DNA from: an uncultured Neomegalonema sp.
GTDB taxonomy: Bacteria > Pseudomonadota > Alphaproteobacteria > Rhodobacterales > Rhodobacteraceae
DNA length: 64,000 bases
Reading direction: 5' to 3'
Assembly (NCBI GenBank): GCA_937990185.1
Contig: CALKBI010000001.1
Span: 1 to 64,000, forward strand
Under the pieces are notes generated by a model. The model was not told the origin of the DNA. It did no database searches and saw nothing but the letters and a program-made list of their open reading frames with translations. This document shows, one piece after another, positions 17,519 to 26,683 of this stretch (positions are counted from its first letter, which is position 1; each line of letters opens with the position of its first letter). The position numbers and the translations under genes were made by a program.

Positions 17519-18619
17519 CTAATTTTGATCGAATAAGCTGAGTTGATCGCCTTGTTTAGGTGGTCTTTGAAAAAGATCATGGCGTTGAGGGGCAAGTCTC
17601 TTCAACGCCAGTTTTTTGCGGATCACGTCAAACCGTGCGGCCATTAACGCGGCATAAGGGCCTGTTCCGCGCAGGCGAGTTCCCCATTGTGGATCGTAAT
17701 CTTTTCCACCATGCGTTTCGCGGATATAACGCAAGATCCGCGCCTTGCGATCAGGTGCATGGGTGTCTAGCCACTCCCGAAATAAATCTTTGATCTCCAA
17801 TGGCATTCGCAGCGGGATATACTGCGCTTGTTTAGCGCCTCTATCTACAGCTGCGGAAATAATCCCCTCCATTTCATGATCGGTCAGTGCAGGGATCATA
17901 GGGGCAGCCATTACCATGCACGGCACACCTTTCGCAGATAATTTTTCAATCGCCCAAAGACGACGTTGCGGCGTCGAAGCGCGTGGTTCCATCAACCGGG
18001 CAAGTCGGTGGTTAAGTGTCGTAATCGACAAAGCCACGCGCACAAGGCCCAACATTGCAGCGTCGCTCAAGATATCTAAATCACGGACAACCATCGACGA
18101 TTTCGTCGTGATCGAAAACGGATGCCGGTATTCCAAAAGCACTTTAAGGATTGACCGCGTGATGCGGTATTCCTTTTCCAATGGCTGATAGGGGTCCGTA
18201 TTCGTACCGAGAGCCAAGGATGCAGGTTCATAATTCGGATTATCAAAGGCTTTGCGCAACAACCGCGCGGCATCCGGTTTGACTGTTAGTTTGGTTTCGA
18301 AATCAAGACCGGCAGAAAATCCGAGATAGGTGTGAGTTGGCCTTGCGAAACAATAGATACAGCCATGCTCACAGCCCCGGTATGCATTGACTGACCGATC
18401 GAATGGAATATCGGGTGATTTATTCCGTGAGATAATTGTGCGCGGGGATTCAGTTAAGATTTCGCGCTGGATTGGTGGGGTCTCTTCTTCGAGGTCCCAT
18501 CCGTCATCGAATCCTTCGCGACTCATGGGTTCAAACCGGCCTGAAGCATTGCTAACCGCTCCACGTCCACGCCTTGTTTGCGCAGGTATAATAGTGGATT
18601 TAGGATGCATTTGAGTCAT
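17519..18619 (-). CDS. PA0069-family radical SAM protein
   Basis: 366 residues. The iron-sulphur motif C-E-H-G-C-I-Y-C (Cys-x3-Cys-x2-Cys) follows the conserved NAYRGCEHGC, and a SplB-like barrel continues with ALGTNTDPYQPLEKEY, ITTKSSMVVRDLDIL and RLMEPRASTPQRRLWAI. These are the marks of the PA0069 or Rv2578c group of SPL-like radical SAM proteins, whose substrate is not established. Ends in LSLFDQN. An AGGGATC precedes the ATG at 18619. Convergent with the small membrane protein. Confidence 0.88.
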   Translation of the reverse strand: MTQMHPKSTIIPAQTRRGRGAVSNASGRFEPMSREGFDDGWDLEEETPPIQREILTESPRTIISRNKSPDIPFDRSVNAYRGCEHGCIYCFARPTHTYLGFSAGLDFETKLTVKPDAARLLRKAFDNPNYEPASLALGTNTDPYQPLEKEYRITRSILKVLLEYRHPFSITTKSSMVVRDLDILSDAAMLGLVRVALSITTLNHRLARLMEPRASTPQRRLWAIEKLSAKGVPCMVMAAPMIPALTDHEMEGIISAAVDRGAKQAQYIPLRMPLEIKDLFREWLDTHAPDRKARILRYIRETHGGKDYDPQWGTRLRGTGPYAALMAARFDVIRKKLALKRLAPQRHDLFQRPPKQGDQLSLFDQN

Positions 18620-18815
18620 TTTATGATCCCTATATGTTCATGTAATATCTAGAACATTCAGAAAACAGAGTCGACTCGAGATTTCTATTATTTGATTTTG
18701 TCGCTCACTAACCTGTTGCCGCCGCGTATGTTTTCGCGTCTTGTAGCCGAGCATTCAGTAAATACCTCAGGCGGCGAGCGAGGCTTTCGGGAGAGTTATG
18801 TCGAAAACGGCGACG

Positions 18816-19649
18816 TTAGCTTTCCCCGATAGGAAAAACCTCTTCAGATACGGTTTCATCTGTATCGGTCATTCGCACGCGAATGGCTTTCACATCCGGC
18901 GTAGTATAGGTGAACTCAATCTCAGGATCTTCACTTAGCGATATCGAGCCGGTCATCGTAAACAGCTTGTCTTGATCTGTCCAAACTTCGACGGTTTCTA
19001 CATAGCGCGCGAGAATATACAGCAGTGAAATCTGATCCATCTGCATCCCCGAATGGCTAGGGTGCTTAATTTCCAGACGTAAGTTTTTTAGCTCAGGCCG
19101 GGTTGAAGAAGCCGTGTTTGCGGTCAAGCTCGCCACCAGCGATTCAACATCTTTTGGTGGTTTAGCGATAAGGTCCATTTGACCCAAAGTAGCCAGAGCT
19201 TCTTTGATCCCGCTTATAGGCGGCGCGGAACAAGCGCCAAGGCCGGACGTTTTGACAAACTCTTCCGTCATATAAAGCGCGCCATCGCTGGCCTCAACGA
19301 CGACGCGGACGGGCGTGGGGCCATTGATGCGCATATTAGCGGTGACATCAAAACTCTGTTCGGGCGTTTCAAGCTCGAAAACAGCCGAAACAGGCACTGG
19401 GTTGTCATCGATAATGATCGAAACCGATTTAACTGTGCGCCCGTCAGAGAAGCGCGTGCTCGTTTCAATCGGAACTTCCCGATCATCTTTCGCGCGGTAT
19501 GGCGTCGTCAGAGTAACGATATCTTTTGCAGGAAGAATTACCCGCTCACCATAAAGCTCTGCCTTTATTTCATCCCACGCCTCCCCCGCCAAAGCTGGCC
19601 CGGAAAAAAGTGCGAAAGACATAACCGTCAAAAAGGCAGCGCGCTTCAT
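18816..19649 (-). CDS. quinoprotein dehydrogenase-associated SoxYZ-like carrier
   Basis: 277 residues from ATG 19649 behind AGGA, with signal peptide MKRAAFLTVMSFALFSGPALA. A SoxY-like domain (about 22-150) ends in GLGACSAPP, whose Cys takes the place of the SoxY carrier cysteine, and a SoxZ-like beta-sandwich (about 185-277) begins LRLEIKHPSHSGM. SoxY and SoxZ are thus fused in one chain. Fused SoxYZ-like proteins of this type are found beside PQQ dehydrogenases rather than sulfur-oxidation genes; their cargo is not known. It is the last gene of the xoxF run here and has no other sox genes near. Confidence 0.85.
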   Translation of the reverse strand: MKRAAFLTVMSFALFSGPALAGEAWDEIKAELYGERVILPAKDIVTLTTPYRAKDDREVPIETSTRFSDGRTVKSVSIIIDDNPVPVSAVFELETPEQSFDVTANMRINGPTPVRVVVEASDGALYMTEEFVKTSGLGACSAPPISGIKEALATLGQMDLIAKPPKDVESLVASLTANTASSTRPELKNLRLEIKHPSHSGMQMDQISLLYILARYVETVEVWTDQDKLFTMTGSISLSEDPEIEFTYTTPDVKAIRVRMTDTDETVSEEVFPIGES

Positions 19650-19753
19650 GAAAAAAATCCTAGCGGGTAAAATTCCTTTATATCTCCCGATAGTAACCGG
19701 ATTTGGATATTTAGGCAAACAACCTGCATATTGCGGTGCAGCAAATTGAAGCC

Positions 19754-20320
19754 TTATTTCTTTTTAAGACCTGTATTTTCTTTAGCTGCCTTTTGTCGCC
19801 GGGCCGATTGGAGGCAGTGATAGATCATTGTGGATCGCTGTACACCTGATGGATAGCCTGATCCCGGCGAATGCAGACCCTTGCGATAGAATGCGTCTGC
19901 CATGAACTTAACATTAGCGGCATACTCAGTGAGGGCCAAAGCTTCAGCCGCCCAACAATCGGCGCTTAATTCCTGATCTTCAACGCCCTTATCTTTCCGG
20001 CGATTTTGTAAGCCTTTGACGGATGTATGTCCCTGAAGGTGGTGGGCACATTCATGGGCGATGAGAAATCGCCGGTGTGCATCTTGTCCGGGGTATCTTA
20101 ACACAGGATCGAGCACAATAATTTTGCCAAGGCGAGCATCAATACGGGCGAGGGAAATAGAATTTGTATTCGCGAATAAAATCGGGAAACCGCATTTTTT
20201 TGAATAGCCAGCGAACGGTTCCGGTTCACGTTGCGCTATTTTATCGGTCGCTGGTCCAGCCACCAAAGTGGACGTTATCAGAGCGGCAAATACACCGAGT
20301 ATGAAGCTAGATTTCTTCAT
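19754..20320 (-). CDS. putative periplasmic zinc-metallopeptidase-like protein
   Basis: 188 residues with signal peptide MKKSSFILGVFAALITSTLV. The core carries HECAHH (His89, Glu90, His93), the HExxH zinc motif, and 24 residues later ELSADCWAA, where Glu117 or Asp121 could be the third ligand as in the E-L-x-A-D-C-x-A of neutral zinc peptidases. A lone conserved-looking Cys43 (KKCGFPI) and a late Cys follow. I do not recognise a named family. It lies inside the xoxF gene run between the CxxxCW protein and the SoxYZ carrier, so a role in maturation or turnover of periplasmic oxidation proteins is an inference. Confidence 0.65.
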   Translation of the reverse strand: MKKSSFILGVFAALITSTLVAGPATDKIAQREPEPFAGYSKKCGFPILFANTNSISLARIDARLGKIIVLDPVLRYPGQDAHRRFLIAHECAHHLQGHTSVKGLQNRRKDKGVEDQELSADCWAAEALALTEYAANVKFMADAFYRKGLHSPGSGYPSGVQRSTMIYHCLQSARRQKAAKENTGLKKK

Positions 20321-20390
20321 GACCGTCCGTCTGATTGCTCCCTGACTTGTTCAACTCCGTAGCGCTTTAGACTAAACATTACGCAGCCGC

Positions 20391-20930
20391 TTAAGGGTCA
20401 CGCTGGGCGACAGGGGTGGATTTTTCTGTAGGATAGTCAAAGAACTCCCAGCCATCTGTGCCATCGGGATACCAAAAGACGCGCTTGTAGCCGTATTCGG
20501 TTGTTGCCCGCTTCGCTGCATTCCATGACATCCAGCAATCGCGCAGGCAAAAGAATAAAACCGGCGATTCTAAACTTGGCAATGCTTGCTCAAGGTTTTC
20601 CCGAAAATAGGCATCGGTGATATCGGCAAGTCGTCCATACCCAACATTCGGCAACCAAATTGAATCTGGAATACTGTGTCTCGGCTTTTCCCGAAAGATT
20701 GTTCCTTTAGGGAGTTTGGGCTTCGGCGGTTTCGGCAGAACATCGACGAAAACGACCGTTCCCGTTTTCCAAAGGGCGAATGCCGCATCGTCATCGACAA
20801 TCGTAACACCCTCCAATGTGTCGGGCACGGGCGAGCGATAATGATCTAGTTTGTAGCCCTCAGGCTCTGTGTCAGCAAAAACCGGCTGAATGAAAAGCAA
20901 CATCGACAGGAGGGCGGGGCGGAAATTCAT
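20391..20930 (-). CDS. PQQ-dependent catabolism-associated CxxxCW rhodanese-like protein
   Basis: 179 residues from ATG 20930, which overlaps the xoxJ stop by four bases (ATGA) behind AAAGGACGC. Signal peptide about 1-19. The body is rhodanese-like with VFVDVLPKPPKPKLPKGT, the conserved IPDSIWLPNVGYG, and an active-site loop FFCLRDCWMSWNAAKRA with Cys128 and Cys132. This signature defines the PQQ-associated CXXCW protein group. A thiol or disulphide role toward the dehydrogenase or its cytochrome is likely but unproved. Confidence 0.88.
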   Translation of the reverse strand: MNFRPALLSMLLFIQPVFADTEPEGYKLDHYRSPVPDTLEGVTIVDDDAAFALWKTGTVVFVDVLPKPPKPKLPKGTIFREKPRHSIPDSIWLPNVGYGRLADITDAYFRENLEQALPSLESPVLFFCLRDCWMSWNAAKRATTEYGYKRVFWYPDGTDGWEFFDYPTEKSTPVAQRDP

Positions 20931-21760
20931 TCCGCGTCCTTTTCGATCACTCCATCCCCCATTTCTCTCAGCAGAGGAATTCCAAACTCTTCGAGGATTT
21001 CGTCGATTTCTTTCTGGTTTCGGCGGATCATCGAATTGAGTTTTCGTTTCCACACCAGCTCACCCGGCCTTACACCCATTGTAATCCGATAGAACATGCG
21101 CGGCGCGCCAACCTCGTTCAGCAGCGGCGTCACGGTAAGTGCAGGGTCGCTCGATTTTGCCAAATTACCGCCGATTGGTCCCCAAAGAACACCTGCATCA
21201 ACGGTTCCGTCTTTAATATCCGCGAGCATCTTTTCCGCAGGCGAGTCAACACGTCGATCAACGACGAGATGATAGCCTTTGGCTTTCCCGATCAGACCAT
21301 TCCGCGCCATATGCGTTGCTGGTGGCGATCCGGCTATCACGCCAATGCGCTTCCCTTTCAGCCGCTCGTCTGAAAGCGTTGTAACGTCGGCCAGCGGGCT
21401 ATCCGGTAGGGCGACAAAGACATAGGATGAAACGAAATAGTGGTTTGTGTTCAGAACCAACTCGTGGCCTTGGGCGTAAGCCATCACCACATCGCACCGT
21501 TTTTCGCCCAGCGTTCTTCGTATGAAACCCGTGGCTTGTGGAAACCATTCATAGCGCAAGGGTAGTTCAAGTTTCTCGGCGAATAGTTCTGCTAGTTTAT
21601 TCTCAAACCCTTCTCCGGCTTTGTTGGAGAAGGGCATATTTGCAGGGTCAGCGCAGACACGAAATGCTGTCTTTGCAACAAGATCAGCGGTTTGTGCCTG
21701 TGCCTGACCACCAAAAAAAACGCTCAGACAGAGGGCTAGACTAGCCTTCCATACACGCAT
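20927..21760 (-). CDS. xoxJ: XoxJ/MxaJ-like periplasmic binding protein
   Basis: 277 residues from ATG 21760 behind AAGGAGC; the start lies 20 bases inside the 3' end of xoxG. Signal peptide to about AQA. Substrate-binding fold of the MxaJ type: FRVCADPANMPFSNKAGEGFENKLAELFA, then RRTLGEKRCDVVMAYAQGHE, then KRIGVIAGSPPATHM and GVLWGPIGGNLA. Such proteins have no ABC partner and are thought to help activate the PQQ methanol dehydrogenase. Gene order xoxF-xoxG-xoxJ is the classical one. Confidence 0.9.
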   Translation of the reverse strand: MRVWKASLALCLSVFFGGQAQAQTADLVAKTAFRVCADPANMPFSNKAGEGFENKLAELFAEKLELPLRYEWFPQATGFIRRTLGEKRCDVVMAYAQGHELVLNTNHYFVSSYVFVALPDSPLADVTTLSDERLKGKRIGVIAGSPPATHMARNGLIGKAKGYHLVVDRRVDSPAEKMLADIKDGTVDAGVLWGPIGGNLAKSSDPALTVTPLLNEVGAPRMFYRITMGVRPGELVWKRKLNSMIRRNQKEIDEILEEFGIPLLREMGDGVIEKDAE

Positions 21761-22457
21761 TTTCTTGCTCCTTGTATTCCGCAGATTTCTTCGCTTTTTT
21801 CCCCGGGCGACCGCGTGCAACATCTTCCGTTCCGCGTGCTTTCAGGTAGACATAAATGTCGTCGAGATAACACATGACATTCTTATTCTCACCGAAAGAT
21901 GGCATAACGCTGTTTGCGGAAGAACCAACGACCTTCCTGCCGTTTACAACGACATCGACGAAATCGTAATAGTCCATATCGAGGGCTGATTTTTTCAGTG
22001 CAGGGGCGTAGGTTGACCCTTCTCCATCCGGCCCGTGACATACGTGACATTCGGAGTGATAGCGCCGGAATCCTGAGAATGTATTCCAATCGACTTCGCC
22101 ATTTGCGGCGACATTGAAGGTTGGGACATCATCAGCGGTAAAATATTTGCCGCCCTCTTCATAGGCAGCGGCGATGTTATCGCCTTCAGCACCCTCTAAG
22201 GCCGCCTCGGATGCGCTGTCTTCGGTTGCAGCTTCAGCCGTTTCGGATTCTTCTTTTGCAGCAGCAGCTTCTGCTTCGGCGGCTTCGATCAGAGCCGCAG
22301 CTTTTTCGGCGAGTGCATCTGCTTCCGCGCGTAATTCAGCCGCACGTTCAATCATTCCTTCAGCTTCGGAAATCTTATCATTTGCAAAAGCCATTTGTGC
22401 CGAAACGAATGGAACGATGAATCCCAAACATGCGGCAAACCGCATAAACTTTGTCAT
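21741..22457 (-). CDS. xoxG: c-type cytochrome XoxG with Ala/Glu-rich insert
   Basis: 238 residues from ATG 22457 behind GGAGGAAACC. Signal peptide about 1-25. Residues 28-92 are almost only Ala, Glu, Lys and Ser (EAAALIEAAEAEAAAAKEE) and look like a helical, coiled-coil spacer. The cytochrome domain follows, with the haem motif C-H-V-C-H (137-141) and a likely Met ligand in VMPSFGENK. It should take electrons from XoxF. Most XoxG proteins go straight from signal peptide to haem domain, so the spacer is unusual. A C-terminal Lys-rich part (RPGKKAKKSAEYKEQ) could help docking. Confidence 0.9.
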   Translation of the reverse strand: MTKFMRFAACLGFIVPFVSAQMAFANDKISEAEGMIERAAELRAEADALAEKAAALIEAAEAEAAAAKEESETAEAATEDSASEAALEGAEGDNIAAAYEEGGKYFTADDVPTFNVAANGEVDWNTFSGFRRYHSECHVCHGPDGEGSTYAPALKKSALDMDYYDFVDVVVNGRKVVGSSANSVMPSFGENKNVMCYLDDIYVYLKARGTEDVARGRPGKKAKKSAEYKEQENACMEG

Positions 22458-22506
22458 TGTGGGGTTTCCTCCGTGCGAGGCTCTCTGTCGGCCTCTTTCA
22501 CTCAAA

Positions 22507-22537
22507 ACAAAAGCCCGACGCCGGGTGACGCCGGGCT
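22507..22537 (-). terminator. attenuator or terminator between xoxF and xoxG
   Basis: On the minus strand AGCCCGGCGTC...CGGGCT forms a GC-rich stem (22512-22537), followed by TTTTGTTTT. It lies 28 bases after the xoxF stop and before xoxG, so it probably lowers transcription of xoxG and genes beyond relative to xoxF. Confidence 0.65.
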
Positions 22538-22564
22538 CTCTTTGTTAGCCTAAAGTGTCTTCAA

Positions 22565-24364
22565 TTAGTCAGGCAGTGCGAAGACTGTTAGCTGGCCTCC
22601 AAGTGCGGTGTAGTTGCTGAGTGCAGCATAGCCACCCACAGCGCCCAGACCGTCATTCGGGTTTGTCAGACCAGCCGCAAGACCGATGCCGGCCCAACCG
22701 CCGATACCCGATAGGATACCAACATATTGTTTGCCGTCATGCTTATAGGTCATCACGTTGCCAATGATACCCGATGGGGTTTTGAACTTATAAAGTTCTT
22801 CACCCGAACGCGCATCAACAGCTTTCAGGTGACCTTCGAGCGTGCCGTAGAATACGACATCGCCAGCCGTTGCAAGCGCACCGGACCATACTGAGAATTT
22901 CTCAGGAAGGGACCAAACGATCTCACCTTTTTTGCCGTCCCAAGCGATGAAGTTACCCATGCCGCCATGCGAGTCCGGGGCAGGATACATTGCGAGGGTT
23001 GCGCCAACGTAGGGCTGACCCGCTGTATACGAAACACGGAATGGCTCGTAGTCCATGCAGACGTGGTTGGTTGGGACGTAGAACAGTTCAGTCCGAGGGC
23101 TGTATGCGGCAGGCTGTTGGTCTTTTGAACCAAGAGCTGCTGGGCAGATACCCGTGGAGTTCACGTCTTCGCCGTTTTGCTCAGTGGAATATTCCGCCAC
23201 AACAGCCGGGCGGCCATATGTTTCACTGTCAGGGTCCATATCGACGCCTGTGGTCCAGTTAACCACCGGATCGAATTTTTCCGCGACGAGCAATTCACCT
23301 GTTGCACGGTCTAGCGTATAGCCGAGTCCGTTACGGTCAAAGTGCGTCAGAAGTGGGCGCATTTTGCCATCAATTTCCTGATCTGTGAGGATCATTTCAT
23401 TGATGCCATCATAATCCCACTCGTCATGCGGGGTCATTTGATAAACCCATTTCGCGACACCTGTATCGGCATCACGTGCGAAGATCGTCATGGACCAACG
23501 GTTGTCACCAGGACGCTGTGCAGGGTTCCATGTCGAAGGGTTGCCTGAACCATAATAGAAGAGGTTCAAGTCAGGATCGTAAGAATACCAACCCCAAGTC
23601 GCTCCACCGCCGATTTTCCACTGATCGCCTTCCCATGTGTCAAGCGAGCTGTTTTCACCGACGGGCTTTCCGAGTGACGTGGTGTTCTCATCAAACAACA
23701 GCATGTCGTCTGGGCCTTGCGAGAACGCACGCCAGAGTCTCTCACCGGATTCGATATCATAGGCGGTAACGTGGCCCTGAATTCCGAATTCACCACCGGA
23801 GATGCCAACAATGATCTTATCTTTAACCGGAAGAACCGTTGCAGTGTTGGTTTCACCGATTGATGGATCGCCGTTTACAGCAGTCCACTTGACGTCGCCG
23901 GATGCAGCATCGAGCGCAACGATTGTCGTGTCTGCCTGATGCAAGAAGATCGTGCCGTCTGCATGAGCCAGACCACGGTTCACCGTGTCACAGCACATCA
24001 CCGGAATCACATCCGGGTCTTGCTTTGGCTCGTACTTCCATTTGATTGCACCGTCGTTATTCAGGTCGAGTGCATAGACGATGTTCGGAAAAGGAGTGTG
24101 AACATACATCGTGTCGCCAATGACAAGTGGCGATCCTTCGTGACCACGAAGCACACCCGTCGAGAACGTCCATGCGACCTGAAGGCGCTTTACGTTATGG
24201 CGGTTGATCTGGTTGAGCTTTGAATAGCGGGTGTTGGCGTAGTCACCCGTTTGAATTGCCCATTGGTTTACATTGGAAGTGTCACTCAGAACGCTGTCAT
24301 TTGCCGACACCGCTCCGGCGCACAACAGTGCTGTCATTGTGCTGCCGATTAGCAGTCGTTTCAT
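22565..24364 (-). CDS. xoxF: lanthanide-dependent PQQ methanol dehydrogenase XoxF
   Basis: 599 residues with signal peptide [21 protein letters not shown], behind GGGAGGAA. Eight-bladed quinoprotein propeller. Metal and PQQ residues seen: vicinal Cys124-Cys125 (VMCCDT), Glu192 (GGEFG), Asn275 (GSGNP), catalytic Asp298 and the extra Asp300 (FARDAD). Asp at +2 from the catalytic Asp marks the lanthanide-binding XoxF type and is Ala in calcium MxaF. Conserved blocks [13 protein letters not shown] and DEWDYDG also match. The protein oxidises methanol in the periplasm and passes electrons to XoxG. No mxaI small subunit is present, in line with XoxF. Clade XoxF5 is likely but needs a tree. Confidence 0.96.
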   Translation of the reverse strand: MKRLLIGSTMTALLCAGAVSANDSVLSDTSNVNQWAIQTGDYANTRYSKLNQINRHNVKRLQVAWTFSTGVLRGHEGSPLVIGDTMYVHTPFPNIVYALDLNNDGAIKWKYEPKQDPDVIPVMCCDTVNRGLAHADGTIFLHQADTTIVALDAASGDVKWTAVNGDPSIGETNTATVLPVKDKIIVGISGGEFGIQGHVTAYDIESGERLWRAFSQGPDDMLLFDENTTSLGKPVGENSSLDTWEGDQWKIGGGATWGWYSYDPDLNLFYYGSGNPSTWNPAQRPGDNRWSMTIFARDADTGVAKWVYQMTPHDEWDYDGINEMILTDQEIDGKMRPLLTHFDRNGLGYTLDRATGELLVAEKFDPVVNWTTGVDMDPDSETYGRPAVVAEYSTEQNGEDVNSTGICPAALGSKDQQPAAYSPRTELFYVPTNHVCMDYEPFRVSYTAGQPYVGATLAMYPAPDSHGGMGNFIAWDGKKGEIVWSLPEKFSVWSGALATAGDVVFYGTLEGHLKAVDARSGEELYKFKTPSGIIGNVMTYKHDGKQYVGILSGIGGWAGIGLAAGLTNPNDGLGAVGGYAALSNYTALGGQLTVFALPD

Positions 24365-24734
24365 AGTATTCCTCCCATAGGTTCAAATTCGCTTTTTTCG
24401 AAACCCGATTTGACTCCGTAAGCGTATTTTTGAGCAAAGCGATTATCGTCTTACGAGGTTGTGTCGTTCAGATAACCAAATTTGCACGTCACCACGCTTG
24501 CTCTTCTTGGCGCACACGTCAAGGTATTATCTAAGATAATGCGACATACGGTCTGGAGGTTCTTATTGACGTGTACGCATCATTTTCGAAAATTAGTATC
24601 GAATAGAAACGCATTTATTTCATCGCTCTAGGCCGCTGAACAGTGAAACATGTCAGTGTACTGAAACCATTGCTGTTGCTCAAAAATAGCTCTTAGCAAC
24701 CTAGGGGAGATTTTATTGAAAGAAACAGTCAGCA
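24365..24734 (-). promoter_or_regulatory. xoxF promoter region
   Basis: 370 bases without a gene, between the BatD-like stop and xoxF. It is richer in A+T than its neighbours. A palindrome ATTATC-TAA-GATAAT lies at 24526-24540, about 165 bases before the xoxF start, and is a candidate regulator site. I cannot assign -35/-10 boxes with confidence. Confidence 0.5.
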
Positions 24735-25991
24735 TTAACTTGAATTTTGACGGAGAGATCTCAGGATAGAAGCCTTGAATCTTTTGAGATCCGGTTCCGT
24801 TTTCGGTATGCCGAATATGTGCTGATCAAAATCTATTATGGCCTGTCGTAAGCCTTCAATATCGCCTTTTCCTTTGTCGAAAAGTTTTACACCGGCGCGC
24901 CGTGCAGCGATAGCATCGCCAAGCGAAACTGCTTTTCTCAAGGCGGCGATATCAGGGTCGGGGCGTAAACGATTCCACAGACCTCTGAAACGCTTGAACC
25001 TGCGCCAACGCATCCCCGGTATCATAAAGATCAAGCCGCCAAGCACTCCACCCAAAAAACCGAAGGGCGCGACAATGCCTGCCAAGCGGGGAGATACATT
25101 TGAGTCGCCCTCTCTCTCAAGAGTTTGATCCAGCAATGCGACAGACTCTGAATTCGCTTCCGTGACATACGTTGCCATCGCTTCATCCGTCATCGCTATC
25201 CGTTGTGCTGCGATCACGATTTCACGGTGTTCCCGTGTTTTAGTGTCGAAATACGGTAGGCGGATTGGTTTGAGATAGGCTGATGGAGGGTTCTCAGGGC
25301 GCACTGTCCAACGCCAAAACACCCGCGTTACCGGCCCTCGTTTATAAAGGCGCTTTATCCGCCTTTCAGGATGCGGAAAGACATAAGCACCTGCCGACTC
25401 GAGTTTCGGCATTGGTGGCAAATGTTGAGGCAAAACACCCTCAACTGTAATCGTAACCACGCGCAGCGCCCCCTCGCCTGTGCCGAGTTGGTCCGGTGGA
25501 TTGCTCCAATTATCTTCGACTGTTAAACGGCGCGCGGGCAACCACCAGTCATGGGTGTCGGGGCGCTCTGTGACCTCAATAGAAATTGGGTCAGATGTCA
25601 AAGTATGATCGTATCGCTCGCCGGTACGGGTCCAAAGCTCAAGTTGATGGTCGAATGGTTTTATTTCTAAGGTTCCCGCCCGATTGGGAAACAGCGCAAT
25701 AATGCGCTCAAGCTGTAAGATTTCATGGCCCTTCGTCTTGTCTTTCGTCCATGTATCTTCGCCAAGTTGCATCCAGTCGAATCCGTCGAGATCGGATTGG
25801 ATTATTTTTTCGCGGGCGATGCGGATTTTGTAAAATCCACGCACCTTTAGCAACACCATCTCGCCTGTATAAAGAGGGCTGGACCGCTCCTCGAACGACA
25901 GTTCAAGTTTGAGATCATCAGAGCTGACGGATTGCGCCCATCCTGTCGTCGTGGTCAGCATAAAGAGAAAAGCCAGGAGAAGTTTCACCAC
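24735..25991 (-). CDS. BatD-like membrane-anchored periplasmic protein
   Basis: 418 residues starting at GTG 25991, overlapping the preceding TPR gene by seven bases. Signal peptide about 1-19, then a long beta-rich periplasmic part (LKLELSFEERSSPLYTGEMVLLKV; later RIIALFPNRAGTLEIKP), which resembles BatD oxygen-tolerance proteins, a membrane span near residues 306-326 (GIVAPFGFLGGVLGGLIFMI), and a cytoplasmic helical tail (ALRKAVSLGDAIAARRAGVKL). It closes the moxR operon. Likely part of a membrane complex with the VWA proteins that acts on methanol dehydrogenase. Confidence 0.72.
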   Translation of the reverse strand: MVKLLLAFLFMLTTTTGWAQSVSSDDLKLELSFEERSSPLYTGEMVLLKVRGFYKIRIAREKIIQSDLDGFDWMQLGEDTWTKDKTKGHEILQLERIIALFPNRAGTLEIKPFDHQLELWTRTGERYDHTLTSDPISIEVTERPDTHDWWLPARRLTVEDNWSNPPDQLGTGEGALRVVTITVEGVLPQHLPPMPKLESAGAYVFPHPERRIKRLYKRGPVTRVFWRWTVRPENPPSAYLKPIRLPYFDTKTREHREIVIAAQRIAMTDEAMATYVTEANSESVALLDQTLEREGDSNVSPRLAGIVAPFGFLGGVLGGLIFMIPGMRWRRFKRFRGLWNRLRPDPDIAALRKAVSLGDAIAARRAGVKLFDKGKGDIEGLRQAIIDFDQHIFGIPKTEPDLKRFKASILRSLRQNSS

Positions 25992-26683
25992 GCGCCTTCC
26001 TCCTCTGGCACACCAATACCCTCAGCGCGTCGGCGTTTTTGCTCGGCTGATAAGCGCGCCGCTAAAAATTGTCCGGGTTGGTCGAGCATTGTTGCCAGCC
26101 ATTCGTCCGTTGCAGCGATAAACATATCGTCAAAGACTTTTGGGACAACACGGATACCCGCAGCTGTTTGAACTTCGGGCGCGAAAATATCAGTCGCGTT
26201 GCCGTCTGCTTCTGCGCCATCGCCAGTGGCTCGCGCGCCGCCCTGTGCCTCGGGGCCTTTTATCGTCTCTCCTTCTTTTTCTTCTGCCTGAATATCTGCG
26301 AAGGACAGTTCAAGTTCAGTCCCGCCATAAACCGAGACCAGCAGGGCAAAGTTTGCTCGCGCATCGGCATGGTTTGGATTTCTGGCAAGCAAGTCGTCAT
26401 AGGCAAGAAGAGCTTCGGCATAATCCCCATTAAGGGCATGTGCCGTTGCCAGATTATAGGTTTGTTCAAGCCCGGCTTCTGTGAATTGAACAGCCGCATC
26501 GCTGTGTCGTCCCATTTTCGAAAGCGCCACACCTTGCAAGACAGGATCATTTGATAATTTGATCGCAGCGCTTGGCAAACCGACCCGCAGCATGAGGCGC
26601 GCAAAAGGCTCGCTCCCTCCAAGCAGGATAACCGCGAGCAACATTAAAGTCGCGGCGATAGGAAGCATTGAGCGCGTCATCAT
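25985..26683 (-). CDS. TPR protein of the moxR operon (MxaK/BatC-like)
   Basis: 232 residues. N-terminal membrane anchor (PIAATLMLLAVILLGG), then two or three TPRs (GVALSKMGRHSDAAVQFTEA; YNLATAHALNGDYAEALLAYDD) and a low-complexity acidic linker (KGPEAQGGARATGDGAEADG), followed by a conserved-looking tail VPKVFDDMFIAATDEWL. Position between VWA and BatD-like genes matches BatC/MxaK. The start overlaps the preceding VWA stop by four bases (ATGA). Confidence 0.75.
   Translation of the reverse strand: MMTRSMLPIAATLMLLAVILLGGSEPFARLMLRVGLPSAAIKLSNDPVLQGVALSKMGRHSDAAVQFTEAGLEQTYNLATAHALNGDYAEALLAYDDLLARNPNHADARANFALLVSVYGGTELELSFADIQAEEKEGETIKGPEAQGGARATGDGAEADGNATDIFAPEVQTAAGIRVVPKVFDDMFIAATDEWLATMLDQPGQFLAARLSAEQKRRRAEGIGVPEEEGAW

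Noticed and set aside
18620-18815. Gap between the radical SAM gene and the SoxYZ-like gene
   Set aside because: Checked for tRNA, small genes and hairpins; nothing that I can support.
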